A stretch of 64,000 nucleotides of DNA from Planctomycetota bacterium (GCA_022566535.1 JADFIR010000008.1:26826-90825); one strand, 5' to 3'; shown: positions 8,975 through 17,938, numbered from the stretch's first letter. Made by a program: numbers and translations. Notes: generated by a model not told the origin, from the sequence alone.

Positions 8975-9576
8975 GTTCCGTCTCCTTCTTCAATGATCTG
9001 GCGGGCACGGTTGCGGATTGTCACCCCGCCGCTGGTCAGCAGATCGTGACGCATTCGGCGAAGCCTACCGGCCACTGAGCCGTCGATGAGTTGATCGCCG
9101 ATGCGCAGCTTCAGGCCGCCGATCATCGTCGGGTCAGTGTAGGCATAGAGCACCGGCTCTTTGGCGAGCGCGGCGCCGATGCGATTCCGAATCGAATTGA
9201 GCTGCTCTTCGCCCAGCGGATGGGCAGTGTACAGATCGACCTCGACGCGGCCGAACGTTTCGTGCACGAGTTGGTCGTAGGCGTCGCTGATCGCTTCGAG
9301 ATGCCCCAGGCGACCCTTTTGATTGAGAAGCAACAGGAACCGCAAGGTGAGGTCGGTCACCTTGCCGTGAAAGAGTCTGCCCAGGCCGGCACCGCGCCTG
9401 GCCCGATCGATGATGGGGGAGCAAAGGAATTCGTGAAAGGTCCGATCGCCGCGGGCCAGTTCGCAGATCTGCTCGAGCTCTTCGCCGACCTCGACGATCT
9501 TCGCCCGCCCACCGGCCTGCTCGGCCAGCTCGTAGAGGCTCCGGGCGTAGACTTTGGCCACGGCGTCGGTGTGCAT
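8971..9576 (-). CDS. atpH: F1 ATP synthase subunit delta
   Basis: This delta (OSCP-type) subunit joins the F1 head to the peripheral stalk. It shows the expected N-terminal AVAKVYARSLYELAEQAG helix, a central FLLLLNQKGRLGHLEAISDAYDQLV stretch and the C-terminal signature DPTMIGGLKLRIGDQLIDGSVAGRLRRMR. ATG 9576 gives 201 residues and the usual N-terminus; a TTG at 9600 is the longer alternative. The stop overlaps the start of the SIMPL gene by four bases. About 130 bases, containing two short direct repeats, separate it from atpF. Confidence 0.95.
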   Translation of the reverse strand: MHTDAVAKVYARSLYELAEQAGGRAKIVEVGEELEQICELARGDRTFHEFLCSPIIDRARRGAGLGRLFHGKVTDLTLRFLLLLNQKGRLGHLEAISDAYDQLVHETFGRVEVDLYTAHPLGEEQLNSIRNRIGAALAKEPVLYAYTDPTMIGGLKLRIGDQLIDGSVAGRLRRMRHDLLTSGGVTIRNRARQIIEEGDGT

Positions 9577-9630
9577 GGAACGGTGCGAAGTCGAAGTCAA
9601 AGGTCAAAGAGATTCAAGGTCAAAAGATCG

Positions 9631-9672
9631 TAGGGTCCGCTGTGCGGGCGAGCTGTAGGGTCCGCTGTGCGG
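9631..9672. repeat. Direct repeat pair TAGGGTCCGCTGTGCGG (REP-like)
   Basis: The 17-base sequence occurs at 9631-9647 and 9656-9672, 25 bases apart, in the atpF-atpH gap. The second copy forms a hairpin with stem GGTCCGC/GCGGACC and loop TGT. A related inverted doublet is at 30891-30941, where the stem differs but the GTAGGG flank and TGT/ACA loop are kept. Confidence 0.75.
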
Positions 9673-9708
9673 ACCACCTCCTCTAGGCTTTAGCGCGGGC
9701 CGGCTCCT

Positions 9709-10260
9709 CTAGCGGTGACGAGCGCTGGTCAATTCGCGCAGCGAATCATCGATCAGTCGCTGCTGGTCTTCGGCTGAGATCTCTCGTTGCAGGATTTTGG
9801 TCGCGATGTCGGCGGCGAGGGTGGCGGCTTCGGCATGCAGCTCGCTGATCGCGGAGCGCTTGGCACTTTCGATCTCACGGGCGGCGCGCTGTTTGAGCTC
9901 GGCGAGCTCGGCTTCGTTGCGGCTGCGCAGCTCTTGGGCCGCCGCTTGGGCACCGATCTTGGCCCTGGCGATCATCTGGTTGGCCTCGTCGCGGGCACTA
10001 GCCAGTTCCCGTTCATACTCCGCCAGGGCAGCCTTGGCCTGCTCACGGGCGTCTTCGGCGGTGTCGATCTCCTGGCGGATCTTGCGCTGACGGTCATCGA
10101 GGCCCTTGACGATCTGCGGCCAGACCTTCACGTAGAGGAAGCCGAACGCGATGAGGAATACCACCAGCGCCGTGACCGCAGGCAGCCAGTTGGCGTCCAT
10201 GACTCCCACGTGTTCTACGCCGTGCTCAACAGCTTCTTCGGCAGCAAGCAACAATGGCAT
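9709..10260 (-). CDS. atpF: F0 ATP synthase subunit b
   Basis: The subunit forms the peripheral stalk of ATP synthase. It has one N-terminal membrane helix (LPAVTALVVFLIAFGFLYVKVW) followed by a long charged coiled coil (DRQRKIRQEIDTAEDAREQA through the AKRSAISELHAEAATLAADI segment) typical of b subunits. I chose ATG 10260, preceded by AAGGA, giving 183 residues; the frame reaches back to 10308. It lies between atpE and atpH as in most bacterial operons. Confidence 0.95.
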   Translation of the reverse strand: MPLLLAAEEAVEHGVEHVGVMDANWLPAVTALVVFLIAFGFLYVKVWPQIVKGLDDRQRKIRQEIDTAEDAREQAKAALAEYERELASARDEANQMIARAKIGAQAAAQELRSRNEAELAELKQRAAREIESAKRSAISELHAEAATLAADIATKILQREISAEDQQRLIDDSLRELTSARHR

Positions 10261-10338
10261 CTCGTTGGATCCTTGGGCTTCTTCGAACCATCTGATCGGC
10301 GCGTACACGGGCGGAGATCGGACGTTGGCGTGCGGAGA

Positions 10339-10695
10339 TTACGGATTCGGAATCTTCCCCAGTGCAATGATGCCGACGATCACCGAAAACAAGGCTACGC
10401 CTTCGACCAGTGCGGCGGTGAGGATCATGTTGATGAAGATGCGGCCGGCCATCTCCGGCTGGCGGGCGATCGCTTCCACGGCACTGCCGCCGATCCGGCC
10501 GATGCCGATGCCGGCGCCGATGGCGCCGAGGCCTGCGGCCAAACCGACGCCGAGACCGGTCATATCGCCTTGAGCGAGGAGCAACCCGCTCAGTGCAGTG
10601 ACGGAGTCCGCGCCCTGGTCGGCTCCGGCGGTCCCGGATGTAAAGAACGCCAGACCGGCGAAGGCGACCAACATCATGAGCAAGGGAGTTTTCAT
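10339..10695 (-). CDS. atpE: F0 ATP synthase subunit c (H+-type)
   Basis: The protein of 118 residues is a ring-forming c subunit. It has an N-terminal extension that looks like a signal peptide (MKTPLLMMLVAFAGLAFFTSGTAGA region), as seen in some phyla with exported c subunits. Helix 1 carries the glycine motif GAGIGIGRIGG and ends at the polar loop ARQPE; helix 2 carries the ion-binding carboxylate E98 in ALVEGVAL. The residues after the Glu are G-V rather than S/T, and helix 1 lacks the Gln of Na+-type rings, so proton coupling is inferred. It sits between atpB and atpF. Confidence 0.95.
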   Translation of the reverse strand: MKTPLLMMLVAFAGLAFFTSGTAGADQGADSVTALSGLLLAQGDMTGLGVGLAAGLGAIGAGIGIGRIGGSAVEAIARQPEMAGRIFINMILTAALVEGVALFSVIVGIIALGKIPNP

Positions 10696-10802
10696 TTGAG
10701 ATTGGCTCTCTTTGGTGACGCGGTGGGCTCGCGTCGATGTGAGGTCATCACTTTCCGCCGGGCGACGTGGCCCACGTGCACGCCGCGCCGATGTTGCCCT
10801 GC

Positions 10803-11732
10803 CTACCCGCGGGCCGCCTCCAACGCCGGTTCCCGCCCAGCCTCCGCTTCCTCGTGTTCATGCTCCTCGTCGTGATGGGACATGAGGCTGATGAAGACTG
10901 CGGTCAGAAACATGAAGATGAACGCCTGGAGGACGGCGATGAACAACTCAAGGAAGGTGATGACCACGGCCGCCGTGCCGCTGATCAGAGAGATGCCGCC
11001 CACGCCCCACGCGCCCATGCCTCCCTTGGCCGCCGTCGCCCCGAAGCCCAGTAGCACCGCCATCAGCGTGTGCCCGGCGAACATGTTGGCAAACAGACGA
11101 ATCGCCAGGGCAATCGGCTTGATGAAGTGGCCGACCAGTTCGACCGGCACCACGATGAGCATCACCGGCCAGATATACCACCGCTCGCGGATGAGTCCTC
11201 CCGTCTGGTGTACCACCCATCCCTTGAACCCCAGCTCTCTGAATCCGTGGATCTGGATTAAAAGCAACGACAGCAACGCCAACGCGCTCGTGACCATGAT
11301 GTTCGCCGTAGCCGTGCCGCCGAACCATGTTGGCGCGTCATGACCAAAAACCAGATGGGTGATGTCGAGGACCGGCACGAGGCCGAAGAGATTGTTGAAA
11401 AGGATGAAGAAGAACAACGTCAAGAGGTATGGCAGGTATCTGCGGGTGTGTGCTTCGCCCAGCACGGGCACGAGCATCTGGTCTCGCAGATAGATCACCA
11501 TCGCTTCGATCAGCTGGGCGAAGCGTCCCTTGGTGATATATCGCTCGTTGCCCTCGGACTCCGGTCCGGTGGCGATGGCCTTGGCCGCCTTCATCATCGC
11601 CGCCACAAAGACGATTGTCACCACGGCGATCGTCACCATGTGCATGGTCAGAATCGGTGTTCCCCCGACTGTCTTGAGCAAGACGACATCGGTGACGTGA
11701 TCGGTAGGATCGTTGGCGGCAAGAAAAAGCAT
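10803..11732 (-). CDS. atpB: F0 ATP synthase subunit a
   Basis: The 309-residue membrane protein is the stator of the F0 motor. The conserved helix with the essential Arg reads PIALAIRLFANMFAGH, and the pattern of membrane helices (for example MVTIAVVTIVFVAAMM and YLLTLFFFILFNNLFGLVP) is normal for subunit a. The C-terminus is a short histidine- and glutamate-rich tail (HHDEEHEHEEAEAG), unusual but outside the conserved core. It precedes atpE by about 107 bases. Confidence 0.95.
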   Translation of the reverse strand: MLFLAANDPTDHVTDVVLLKTVGGTPILTMHMVTIAVVTIVFVAAMMKAAKAIATGPESEGNERYITKGRFAQLIEAMVIYLRDQMLVPVLGEAHTRRYLPYLLTLFFFILFNNLFGLVPVLDITHLVFGHDAPTWFGGTATANIMVTSALALLSLLLIQIHGFRELGFKGWVVHQTGGLIRERWYIWPVMLIVVPVELVGHFIKPIALAIRLFANMFAGHTLMAVLLGFGATAAKGGMGAWGVGGISLISGTAAVVITFLELFIAVLQAFIFMFLTAVFISLMSHHDEEHEHEEAEAGREPALEAARG

Positions 11733-11768
11733 CGGCGGGCAAGACCCTGATCTATTGCGATCCTTAGT

Positions 11769-12194
11769 TTATGTGACCCGCTGCACGTGCACCGCCAGCA
11801 CGGCCGCTTCACACGCCTGCACGATCACGTACGTGATTGCGATCGACAGCAGCAACGGTGTCCCGCCAAGCGGAGCCGCGGAGTATAGCAGGTACGCCGC
11901 AGCCGGGGTCAGCAGCAGCCGCCCCACGATCGCCGCCAGCCAGATGGTGACCCACGAGATCATCGGCCGCGATCGCCACGGCTGCATCGCCACCACCGCG
12001 ACGACACCGACACCGGCTACAACCGCCGCGCCGGCCGGGCCGGCAACGCCAACTTCCCATCCGAACCCGCCTACCCACACCACGGCCAGCCATCCAAAGC
12101 TCGTCGCCATCGCCGACCCGCAGACCGCCACCAGCAACAGCCCAGTCGGAAGCGCGATGCTCGGCTCGCTACCTGGTCTCGCCCGGCCGGTCAT
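11769..12194 (-). CDS. Small membrane protein in atpI position
   Basis: The protein of about 141 residues has four likely membrane segments (for example IALPTGLLLVAVCGSAMATS, GAAVVAGVGVVAVVAM, WVTIWLAAIVGRLLLTPAA and LLLSIAITYVIVQACEAAVL). It lies between atpZ and atpB, where atpI is usually found, and the polytopic layout and length fit an AtpI-like accessory protein, though no diagnostic motif is recognisable. I use ATG 12194; starts up to 12248 would increase overlap with the upstream gene. A role in F0 assembly or ion supply is inferred from position only. Confidence 0.65.
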   Translation of the reverse strand: MTGRARPGSEPSIALPTGLLLVAVCGSAMATSFGWLAVVWVGGFGWEVGVAGPAGAAVVAGVGVVAVVAMQPWRSRPMISWVTIWLAAIVGRLLLTPAAAYLLYSAAPLGGTPLLLSIAITYVIVQACEAAVLAVHVQRVT

Positions 12195-12534
12195 CGGGCC
12201 GGTCATCGCTCGACGTGTCGTCATCATCGTGAAGTTGCCAATCGTCATTCTGCGGCAGCGGCTGGCCTCGGCCGGTCGTCGGGTGCATTCGGTCCAGCTG
12301 GCGATTGAGCTTCAGCGCGCCTTTGATCAAGCTCCACAGCCCGACCACGATCCCCAGGACCGAGCCAACCAGGATGCCCGTGGGACTGGTGCCTCGCCAG
12401 CGGTCGAAAAGCCAGCCGAGTATGGCGCCCGCGGCCACCTGCGCCGCGACCTCCATGCCCAGCCCAGCCATGCGCCAACCGACTCGAATCTCGGCTTCCA
12501 GGTCCCCTCGACTAGGTCGGCCGGCTGTACCCAC
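12169..12534 (-). CDS. atpZ: AtpZ/AtpI-family small membrane protein
   Basis: The protein of 121 residues contains the family core GLGMEVAAQVAAGAILGWLFDRW followed by RGTSPTGILVGSVLGIVVGLW, which gives two membrane helices with the GWxxDxxxGTxP-type loop. AtpZ/AtpI proteins are accessory factors of ATP synthase, proposed to help c-ring assembly or Mg2+/Ca2+ supply. GTG 12534 is the first start that includes the amphipathic lead-in (EAEIRVGWRMAG). The C-terminus is an acidic, Asp-rich tail. It is the first gene of the atp operon and diverges from the nuoI-like gene across a 69-base gap. Confidence 0.8.
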   Translation of the reverse strand: MGTAGRPSRGDLEAEIRVGWRMAGLGMEVAAQVAAGAILGWLFDRWRGTSPTGILVGSVLGIVVGLWSLIKGALKLNRQLDRMHPTTGRGQPLPQNDDWQLHDDDDTSSDDRPDDRPGETR

Positions 12535-12603
12535 GCTGTGCGTTATACCACCCCAATCGCCAATGGGCAGCCGATTCAATCTCCGGCTACTATCCTGACG
12601 CAC

Positions 12604-13161
12604 ATGACCATCCCTGAATCCCAGATCATCGACGTCACTCCGAAGCGGCTCGGCCGTACCGAAGGCCTGTTCGTCCCCGCGATATTCCTTGGTCTGGGCA
12701 CCACGCTTCGACATCTGTTCACCAACGTTGGCCGGGAAGGCAGGAACAAGAAGAATATCTGGGTGGTGCAATACCCCGAGCAGAAGCGCGACGATCGGCC
12801 GGTGGAGCAAGGCGGCCAATACCGTGACAACTTTCGCGGGGTCCATCGGCTCAATCGCGACGAAGACGGCCGGATTCGCTGCGTCGCCTGTTTCATGTGC
12901 GCGACCGCCTGCCCCGCCGACTGCATCCACATCATCGCGGAGGAATCTCCCTGGCCGGACCGCGAGAAGTATCCCAAGCAGTTCGACATTGATGAGCTGC
13001 GCTGCATCTACTGCGGCATGTGTGAGGAAGCCTGCCCCTGTGACGCCATCGAGCTGACGCCGCATTACGAGATCGCCGGCCTCAGCCGCGCCGAAATGAT
13101 CTTCGACCGCGAGAAGCTGCTGGAGATCTACGACCAGACCATCGACGAAAAGCCGATGTGA
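12604..13161 (+). CDS. nuoI: NuoI-like 2x[4Fe-4S] subunit of complex I
   Basis: The 185-residue protein has two complete ferredoxin cluster motifs, CVACFMCATACP and CIYCGMCEEACP, separated by about 40 residues as in NuoI. N-terminal residues LGLGTTLRHLF and the linker YRGVHRL-type sequence (NFRGVHRLNRDEDG) also fit NuoI, which carries electrons through the N6a/N6b clusters of NADH:quinone oxidoreductase. ATG 12604 matches the family N-terminus; the frame itself runs far upstream. No other nuo genes are in the window, so it is a solitary subunit gene here, divergent from the atp operon. Confidence 0.9.
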   Translation: MTIPESQIIDVTPKRLGRTEGLFVPAIFLGLGTTLRHLFTNVGREGRNKKNIWVVQYPEQKRDDRPVEQGGQYRDNFRGVHRLNRDEDGRIRCVACFMCATACPADCIHIIAEESPWPDREKYPKQFDIDELRCIYCGMCEEACPCDAIELTPHYEIAGLSRAEMIFDREKLLEIYDQTIDEKPM

Positions 13162-13206
13162 GAAGAAGCGGTCAGCCATTAGCCACCAGAACAGGGAACG
13201 TTTAGC

Positions 13207-13289
13207 CGCCGGTCGCAGACCGGCGCGCTCAGCCTGCCAGGGGTCAAGGTGCCAATGCAGCGACATAAAGCCGCGACCGGTGGTCGCGG
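13207..13289. repeat. Two REP-like hairpins (GGCTA family, reverse orientation)
   Basis: The first hairpin has stem CGCCGGTC/GACCGGCG (13207-13225, loop GCA) flanked by TAG. The second has stem CCGCGACC/GGTCGCGG (13271-13289, loop GGT). Both fit the dispersed stem-loop family of this window in which stem sequences differ but pair perfectly. They lie in the gap between the nuoI-like gene and the convergent DUF1579 gene. Confidence 0.65.
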
Positions 13290-13319
13290 TCTTGCCGGTT
13301 GCGGTCCGTCGGCGGAAGG

Positions 13320-13964
13320 CTACTTCTTCCGTTCCAAGGTACCCTCGAAGTTCTTGAACTCCTTGCCGTCGGGGCCCGTTGCGTAGCTGACGTAGGTGTG
13401 GCGGCTGGGGTTGGACAGATCGAGGATTCCTCGGGTGTTGAACACCTGTCCGGAGGCAGGATCGCGGTGGCTGCCGCGGGTGGTCAGGACTTTCGACTCG
13501 GGGTCGTAGGTGCCGGTCTCGAACATGATCGCGGTGGACTTGGTGTCCATCCAGATGAACTCGTACTGGCCGTCGATGTTGTTGTAGCCCATGTATCCGA
13601 GGCCGCGGAACTTGCCCCACTCGCTCTCGGAATCGACGGTCTCGCGGATATAGCGACCGTTGAGGACCCATTCGCGCGAGACCGTGCCGGGCATTCTCAT
13701 CATCGCCTCCTCACCGGGTTCCATCCACATGGTGAACATGCCTTCCCATTCGCCGATCATCCGGTTGAGGTACTGGTGATGCTCACCGGGTGCTCCGGCC
13801 TTGGCCTTGGCCTCCATCTCGGCCGACATCTCCATGTCTGGCTGGTCCTGCGCCGGCTGGGCCGACGCTAGGGGCTGACCGCCCGACACGATGCTGAGCC
13901 TTCCGGCCGCAAACGCGAGCCCAGCCACCGCTAGCAGGCCCCATACGTTCCTGTTGATTCTCAT
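13320..13964 (-). CDS. DUF1579 domain protein, exported
   Basis: The 214-residue protein begins with a signal peptide or membrane anchor (VWGLLAVAGLAFAAGRLSIV) and continues as a DUF1579 domain. Typical family features are HHQYLNRMIGEWEGMFTMW at the start of the domain, SREWVLNGRYIRE, and GYMGYNNIDGQYEFIWMDTKSTA. The domain is a lipocalin-like beta barrel of unknown function, frequent in planctomycetes. It is convergent with the nuoI-like gene and lies alone on its strand upstream of trkH. Confidence 0.85.
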   Translation of the reverse strand: MRINRNVWGLLAVAGLAFAAGRLSIVSGGQPLASAQPAQDQPDMEMSAEMEAKAKAGAPGEHHQYLNRMIGEWEGMFTMWMEPGEEAMMRMPGTVSREWVLNGRYIRETVDSESEWGKFRGLGYMGYNNIDGQYEFIWMDTKSTAIMFETGTYDPESKVLTTRGSHRDPASGQVFNTRGILDLSNPSRHTYVSYATGPDGKEFKNFEGTLERKK

Positions 13965-14130
13965 GTCTGACTGCTCACTTATTCATTTCTCCGAAACAAT
14001 GCGTGACCCGCCGACCCTCGGCGAGCCTCACTGGAACTTATACCGCGCGCGCAGACCGAGTTGCAAGCGTGGAGCCCCACGATTGGCCGCAAGGTGGAAT
14101 TGGCTTCCGGCGGGCGGCGACGGCGGAAAA

Positions 14131-15681
14131 TCAATCCCCGCGCCAGAAGCGGGGGGTGAACAGGACGATGATGGCGAAGATTTCGAGCCGGCCGAGAGCC
14201 ATTAGCAGGCACAGGACCAGCTTCGTTGGGGAACTCATCCAACCGTAGTTCTCGATCGCGCCGACCATGGCCAGCCCCGGACCGATGGTGAACAGGGACG
14301 CGATGCTGGCGCTGGCGGCGGTGGTGTAGTCACAGGTCCTGTCGCCGGTCCATTGCTCAAGCAGCATTACCGCGCCGGAGCCGAGGACAAACAGAATCAC
14401 AATGCCCACAACGTAGGCGAGTGTGGCGAGCTTGAGTTCGTCGTCGATGGTGGTGCTGCCGACACGCACCGGGCGGACAACGTTCGGCCGAAACACGCGC
14501 TCGATCTCCGAGAGTATCACCTTGAACGCGATCCAGATGCGGATGACCTTGATGCCGCCGGCGGTGGAACCGGCCGAACCGCCGATGAACATCAGCAGGA
14601 TCAATACGGCCTTGGCCAGGAAAGGCCAGGTGTTGAAGTCGGCGGTGCAATAGCCGGTCGTGGTGGCGATTGAGACGGTGGTGAACACGCCGTATCGGAT
14701 CGCGGCCCCCGTGGATGCATCGATCGGCCGGCCGGTGGTGGTGGTGATGGATTGGCCGGCAAGGCATAGCACGATGATTGCCGAACCGACCACCATCAGC
14801 CCCAGGTAGGTTCGAAGCTCGGGATCTCGCCAGACGCTCTTGAGCTTGCCGCGGATCAGCGCGAAGTACAAGCCGAAGTTCACCCCCCCCAGGACCATGA
14901 AGCAGATGATGATGATCTCGACCGCCCGGGACTGGTAGGCGCCGATGCTGGCGTTGCGGGTGCTGAAGCCGGCGGTGGCCAGCGTGGTGAACGTGTGGCA
15001 GACGGCGTCGAAGAGGCTGGTTCGGCCGATGAGCCAGACCGCAAGGATCTGGGTGGCGGAAAGGACCAGATAGATGTACAGCAGCACGCGAGCGGTCTGG
15101 CGGATATGCGGCTGCAGCCCTTCGGGGGACGGTCCTGGGGCTTCGACTTGAAAGAGGCGCTTGCCCCCGACGCCGAGGGTGGGCAGCACCGCCACAAAGA
15201 GCACGACAATCCCCAACCCGCCGATCCATTGTGTGAACGCGCGCCACAGCAGCAGGCTGCGAGGCAGCGCGTCGATGTCGGAGAGGATGGTCGCCCCGGT
15301 GGTGGTCAGCCCGCTCATGGCTTCGAAATAGCAGTTGACCGGGCTGTTGAATGGGTGGGTAGCGGCCGGTCCGTCGGGCAGGTGGGCCCACAATAGGGAG
15401 GGAAGCGCGGCCAAGGCGGCCCCGACCAACCAGCTCAGCGCCACCAGCAGCAATGCTTCGCGCCGGCCCAACTGTGGTCGAGTGGATCGGGTGAGCCCCC
15501 ACAGGATGCCGCCGAAGGCAAAACCGCTGACGGCGGCGATCAACAATGCGCGGAAGGCTCCCGCTTCGGCTGGTTCATCTTGCAGAAGTTGCAGACCGGA
15601 CCATGCTGCGACCGCCAGCAACAACAGACTCAACACCACCAGAAGCAGGCCGAGCTGTTTGAGAACGTAGCGCAGGTTCAT
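14131..15681 (-). CDS. trkH: TrkH-family potassium uptake channel subunit
   Basis: The 516-residue polytopic membrane protein contains the four pore-loop repeats of TrkH/KtrB, each with a selectivity-filter glycine: SGLTTTGATIL, TLATAGFSTRN, SIATTTGYCTA and LFTIGPGLAM. It forms the K+-conducting part of Trk and works with the cytoplasmic gating ring TrkA. The gene follows trkA by six bases on the same strand, so the two are an operon. Filter residues look intact. Confidence 0.95.
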   Translation of the reverse strand: MNLRYVLKQLGLLLVVLSLLLLAVAAWSGLQLLQDEPAEAGAFRALLIAAVSGFAFGGILWGLTRSTRPQLGRREALLLVALSWLVGAALAALPSLLWAHLPDGPAATHPFNSPVNCYFEAMSGLTTTGATILSDIDALPRSLLLWRAFTQWIGGLGIVVLFVAVLPTLGVGGKRLFQVEAPGPSPEGLQPHIRQTARVLLYIYLVLSATQILAVWLIGRTSLFDAVCHTFTTLATAGFSTRNASIGAYQSRAVEIIIICFMVLGGVNFGLYFALIRGKLKSVWRDPELRTYLGLMVVGSAIIVLCLAGQSITTTTGRPIDASTGAAIRYGVFTTVSIATTTGYCTADFNTWPFLAKAVLILLMFIGGSAGSTAGGIKVIRIWIAFKVILSEIERVFRPNVVRPVRVGSTTIDDELKLATLAYVVGIVILFVLGSGAVMLLEQWTGDRTCDYTTAASASIASLFTIGPGLAMVGAIENYGWMSSPTKLVLCLLMALGRLEIFAIIVLFTPRFWRGD

Positions 15682-15687
15682 GGAGGC

Positions 15688-17028
15688 TCATCCCGTGGCG
15701 AAGAGCTTTTTGAGTTCCTTGTCCCGGCCGTGGGGGCCGATGACCAGCGCCGTGTCGGTTGGCTGCAATGTATCATCGGCTCCGGGGACCCAGGCGCGGT
15801 CGCCCCGGCGGATCGCAGCGACGATCCAGTGCGGCGTCAGCTTGACCTCCCGCAGAGCCTTACCGATGACCGGTGCGTCGTCGCCCACTCGAACTCGATA
15901 CGCGTCCACCACGCCGTCGGCCAGCGACGACAATTTTTGCAGCGAACGATCGTCCAACGTCATCTGGATTTCGGTCGTCGCGACCACACTCGGGCTGAAT
16001 ACGCGATCGACGCCGAGGTGATACACAAGGTCCAGATAGGTGGACCCCGCCACGACCGCAATCACCTGGGTGACCCCCAGGCTCTTGGCCAGGACTGAGG
16101 CGATGATGTTGTCTTCATCATCACCGCGCAGCGCCACGAACACGTCGGCTTGGCCGATGTGCTCCTCCTCGAACACGTTGCGATCGGTGGGGCTGGCCTG
16201 GAGCACCGTGACCCAGTCCAGTTTGTCGGCAAGCTCCTCGGCCCGCTGGTGGTCGGTTTCGAACAGACGAATGGAGAAGTTGCGGTCGTGCAACGCCCGG
16301 CAGAGCCAGACGGCCATGGCCGACCCGCCCATGAGCACGACGCGTCGGCGCCCGAGCTTGTCATCGTGAAAGAGCTTGCGGGCCTCTTGAAAGGCGCTGG
16401 CGTTGCCGACGAGGATCACGGTGTCGCCGGTCTGTACCGCGCTCGACGCCTCGGGGATGAATGCTTCGCCATTGCGAGTGATCGCGGCCAGCCTGGCCCC
16501 GAGTGGAAGCGACAGCTCGGACAGCGGTTTCCCGATGGCCGTGGCGTTGTCGCTGACGGGAAACTGCTGCATCTGGATGGCGCCGCGGGCGAAGGTCTCA
16601 ATGGCCAGGGCCCCCGGGTTTCGCAGCGTGCTGGCGATGGCCAGGGCGGTTGAGTATTCCGGGCAGATCAGGCGGTCGATCGAAAGATATTGCCGGTAAT
16701 CCAGACCGCGGTGCTCAAAGAACGAGCCGTGGTGAACGCGGGCGATGGTCTTGGTTGCCCCGACCCCCTTGGCGATTGTCGCGGTGAGCAGGTTGACCTC
16801 GTCGCTTCCGGTCGCGGCCAGCAGCAGATCACAATGATCGCCTCCGGCTTCGCGCTGCACCGCCGCCTCGGCCCCATTGCCACAGCAGGTAGCGACGTCC
16901 ATGGTGTCGGCGACGGCCCGCAGACGCTCCGGGTCGGTATCGATCACCGTGATGTCGTGCCCGGCCGCGCCCAGCACCTCAGCCGCGTGGGTGCCCACCT
17001 GTCCGGCGCCACAGATAATGATGTTCAT
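15688..17028 (-). CDS. trkA: TrkA, gating subunit of Trk potassium transporter
   Basis: This 446-residue protein has two RCK units, each an NAD-binding RCK-N domain followed by RCK-C. The first Rossmann motif is IIICGAGQVGTHAAEVL at the N-terminus, with the acidic strand end VIDTDPERL; the second unit begins VVLMGGSAMAVWLCRAL. TrkA forms the ring that gates TrkH in response to nucleotides. ATG 17028, preceded by GAGGG, gives the family N-terminus; a longer frame to 17175 lacks similarity. It is directly followed by trkH. Confidence 0.95.
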   Translation of the reverse strand: MNIIICGAGQVGTHAAEVLGAAGHDITVIDTDPERLRAVADTMDVATCCGNGAEAAVQREAGGDHCDLLLAATGSDEVNLLTATIAKGVGATKTIARVHHGSFFEHRGLDYRQYLSIDRLICPEYSTALAIASTLRNPGALAIETFARGAIQMQQFPVSDNATAIGKPLSELSLPLGARLAAITRNGEAFIPEASSAVQTGDTVILVGNASAFQEARKLFHDDKLGRRRVVLMGGSAMAVWLCRALHDRNFSIRLFETDHQRAEELADKLDWVTVLQASPTDRNVFEEEHIGQADVFVALRGDDEDNIIASVLAKSLGVTQVIAVVAGSTYLDLVYHLGVDRVFSPSVVATTEIQMTLDDRSLQKLSSLADGVVDAYRVRVGDDAPVIGKALREVKLTPHWIVAAIRRGDRAWVPGADDTLQPTDTALVIGPHGRDKELKKLFATG

Positions 17029-17469
17029 AAGCCGGCCCTCGACCCCGGCACCTACCGCGCGCGATTCGCCTCTGGGGGCGGCGACCGGCGGTGCCCGCGA
17101 GGCGAAGATCATATACCAGCCCGCCGGTTGCGGGCGTGTGCTGAGATCCTGCGCCGCGAGTCGCCGTCGCCCCAAGCGTCACCCAGACCGCACGCAGGAG
17201 ATCGCCGGCAGATGAGTTGACACGCGCTGCCAGCGATCACCCTGGTCTTGGGAGACCCAAAGTGATCCGATCGTGGCGCCGAGCGCCCGGCGGTCGCCGG
17301 CATGCTCCCACGGCAGAGCCGCGGTAAGCCGTTGGTCGCTCTCGCAGCCGTTGTTTGTCGGCGACATCGATGTCGTGTCCAGGCATCGAACTGATGCCCC
17401 ATACCCCCCAGGGCCCTGGTGATTCGGTGGCGCGGAGTTTGTACGCTTATGACGTGGAGGCGAATGAAG
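17029..17469. other. Non-coding gap between divergent trkA and lipoprotein gene
   Basis: I see no convincing gene in this stretch. It holds a perfect 14-base palindrome, CGACATCGATGTCG, at 17362-17375, which could be an operator for either flanking gene, and a GGAGG ribosome-binding site at about 17457-17461 for the lipoprotein. Longer frames here look like antisense artefacts. Confidence 0.5.
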
Positions 17470-17838
17470 ATGAATGGCAAGCTGTGGTGCGTGGCGTTGG
17501 GGGTCGTGTGGACGGCGGCCGGGAGCGGCTGCGCCTCTGGATCGGATCCGGCGGACGCGGGTCGAGACCATGTCAGATTCCTTTCGTCCAGCTTGGTGAT
17601 GCCCACGCCGGCATTGCGGGGCGATGGCGCCCAGAGCGCCGCAGCGTGGCCCGTGGATCAACGCCATTGGGAGTACGCGCGCAACGATGCGCCGTTGAGT
17701 GTGAGCACGACGCCGCGGTACCGCCGGACCACATGGGCCGAGATTCGTACGCTTGATCGTCTGCGCACGACCAACGGCCGGCCGCGGGAGTTTTCCACCA
17801 CGACCATTCGAACGATTCACCACCCGGTGGTCCGCTGA
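17470..17838 (+). CDS. Small lipoprotein of unknown function
   Basis: The product of about 122 residues begins MNGKLWCVALGVVWTAAGSGCA, a signal peptide ending in a lipobox-like AGSGC, so it is probably anchored in a membrane. GGAGG lies nine bases before ATG 17470 and three before the alternative ATG 17464. The mature part is Arg/Thr-rich and contains WEYARNDAPLSV and a C-terminal RTIHHPVVR. I believe similar short lipoproteins occur in planctomycetes but know no function. Confidence 0.6.
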   Translation: MNGKLWCVALGVVWTAAGSGCASGSDPADAGRDHVRFLSSSLVMPTPALRGDGAQSAAAWPVDQRHWEYARNDAPLSVSTTPRYRRTTWAEIRTLDRLRTTNGRPREFSTTTIRTIHHPVVR

Positions 17839-17938
17839 CCGACCGCCCAGATGGCCCGCGTTTCGGGGAATGTGGCCGGGCAGCGCCCACTCTCGGGCAC
17901 GTGTCTGCGATTACCTCTGGTTACGGCCCAAGTTGTCC

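Noticed and set aside
12169..13671. 500-residue minus-strand frame covering nuoI and atpZ
   Set aside because: Only its last 121 residues match AtpZ; the rest is antisense to the 4Fe-4S protein, whose cysteine motifs clearly mark the coding strand.
17216..17250. Promoter TTGACA at 17216
   Set aside because: No -10-like sequence lies 16-18 bases downstream, so I do not count it.
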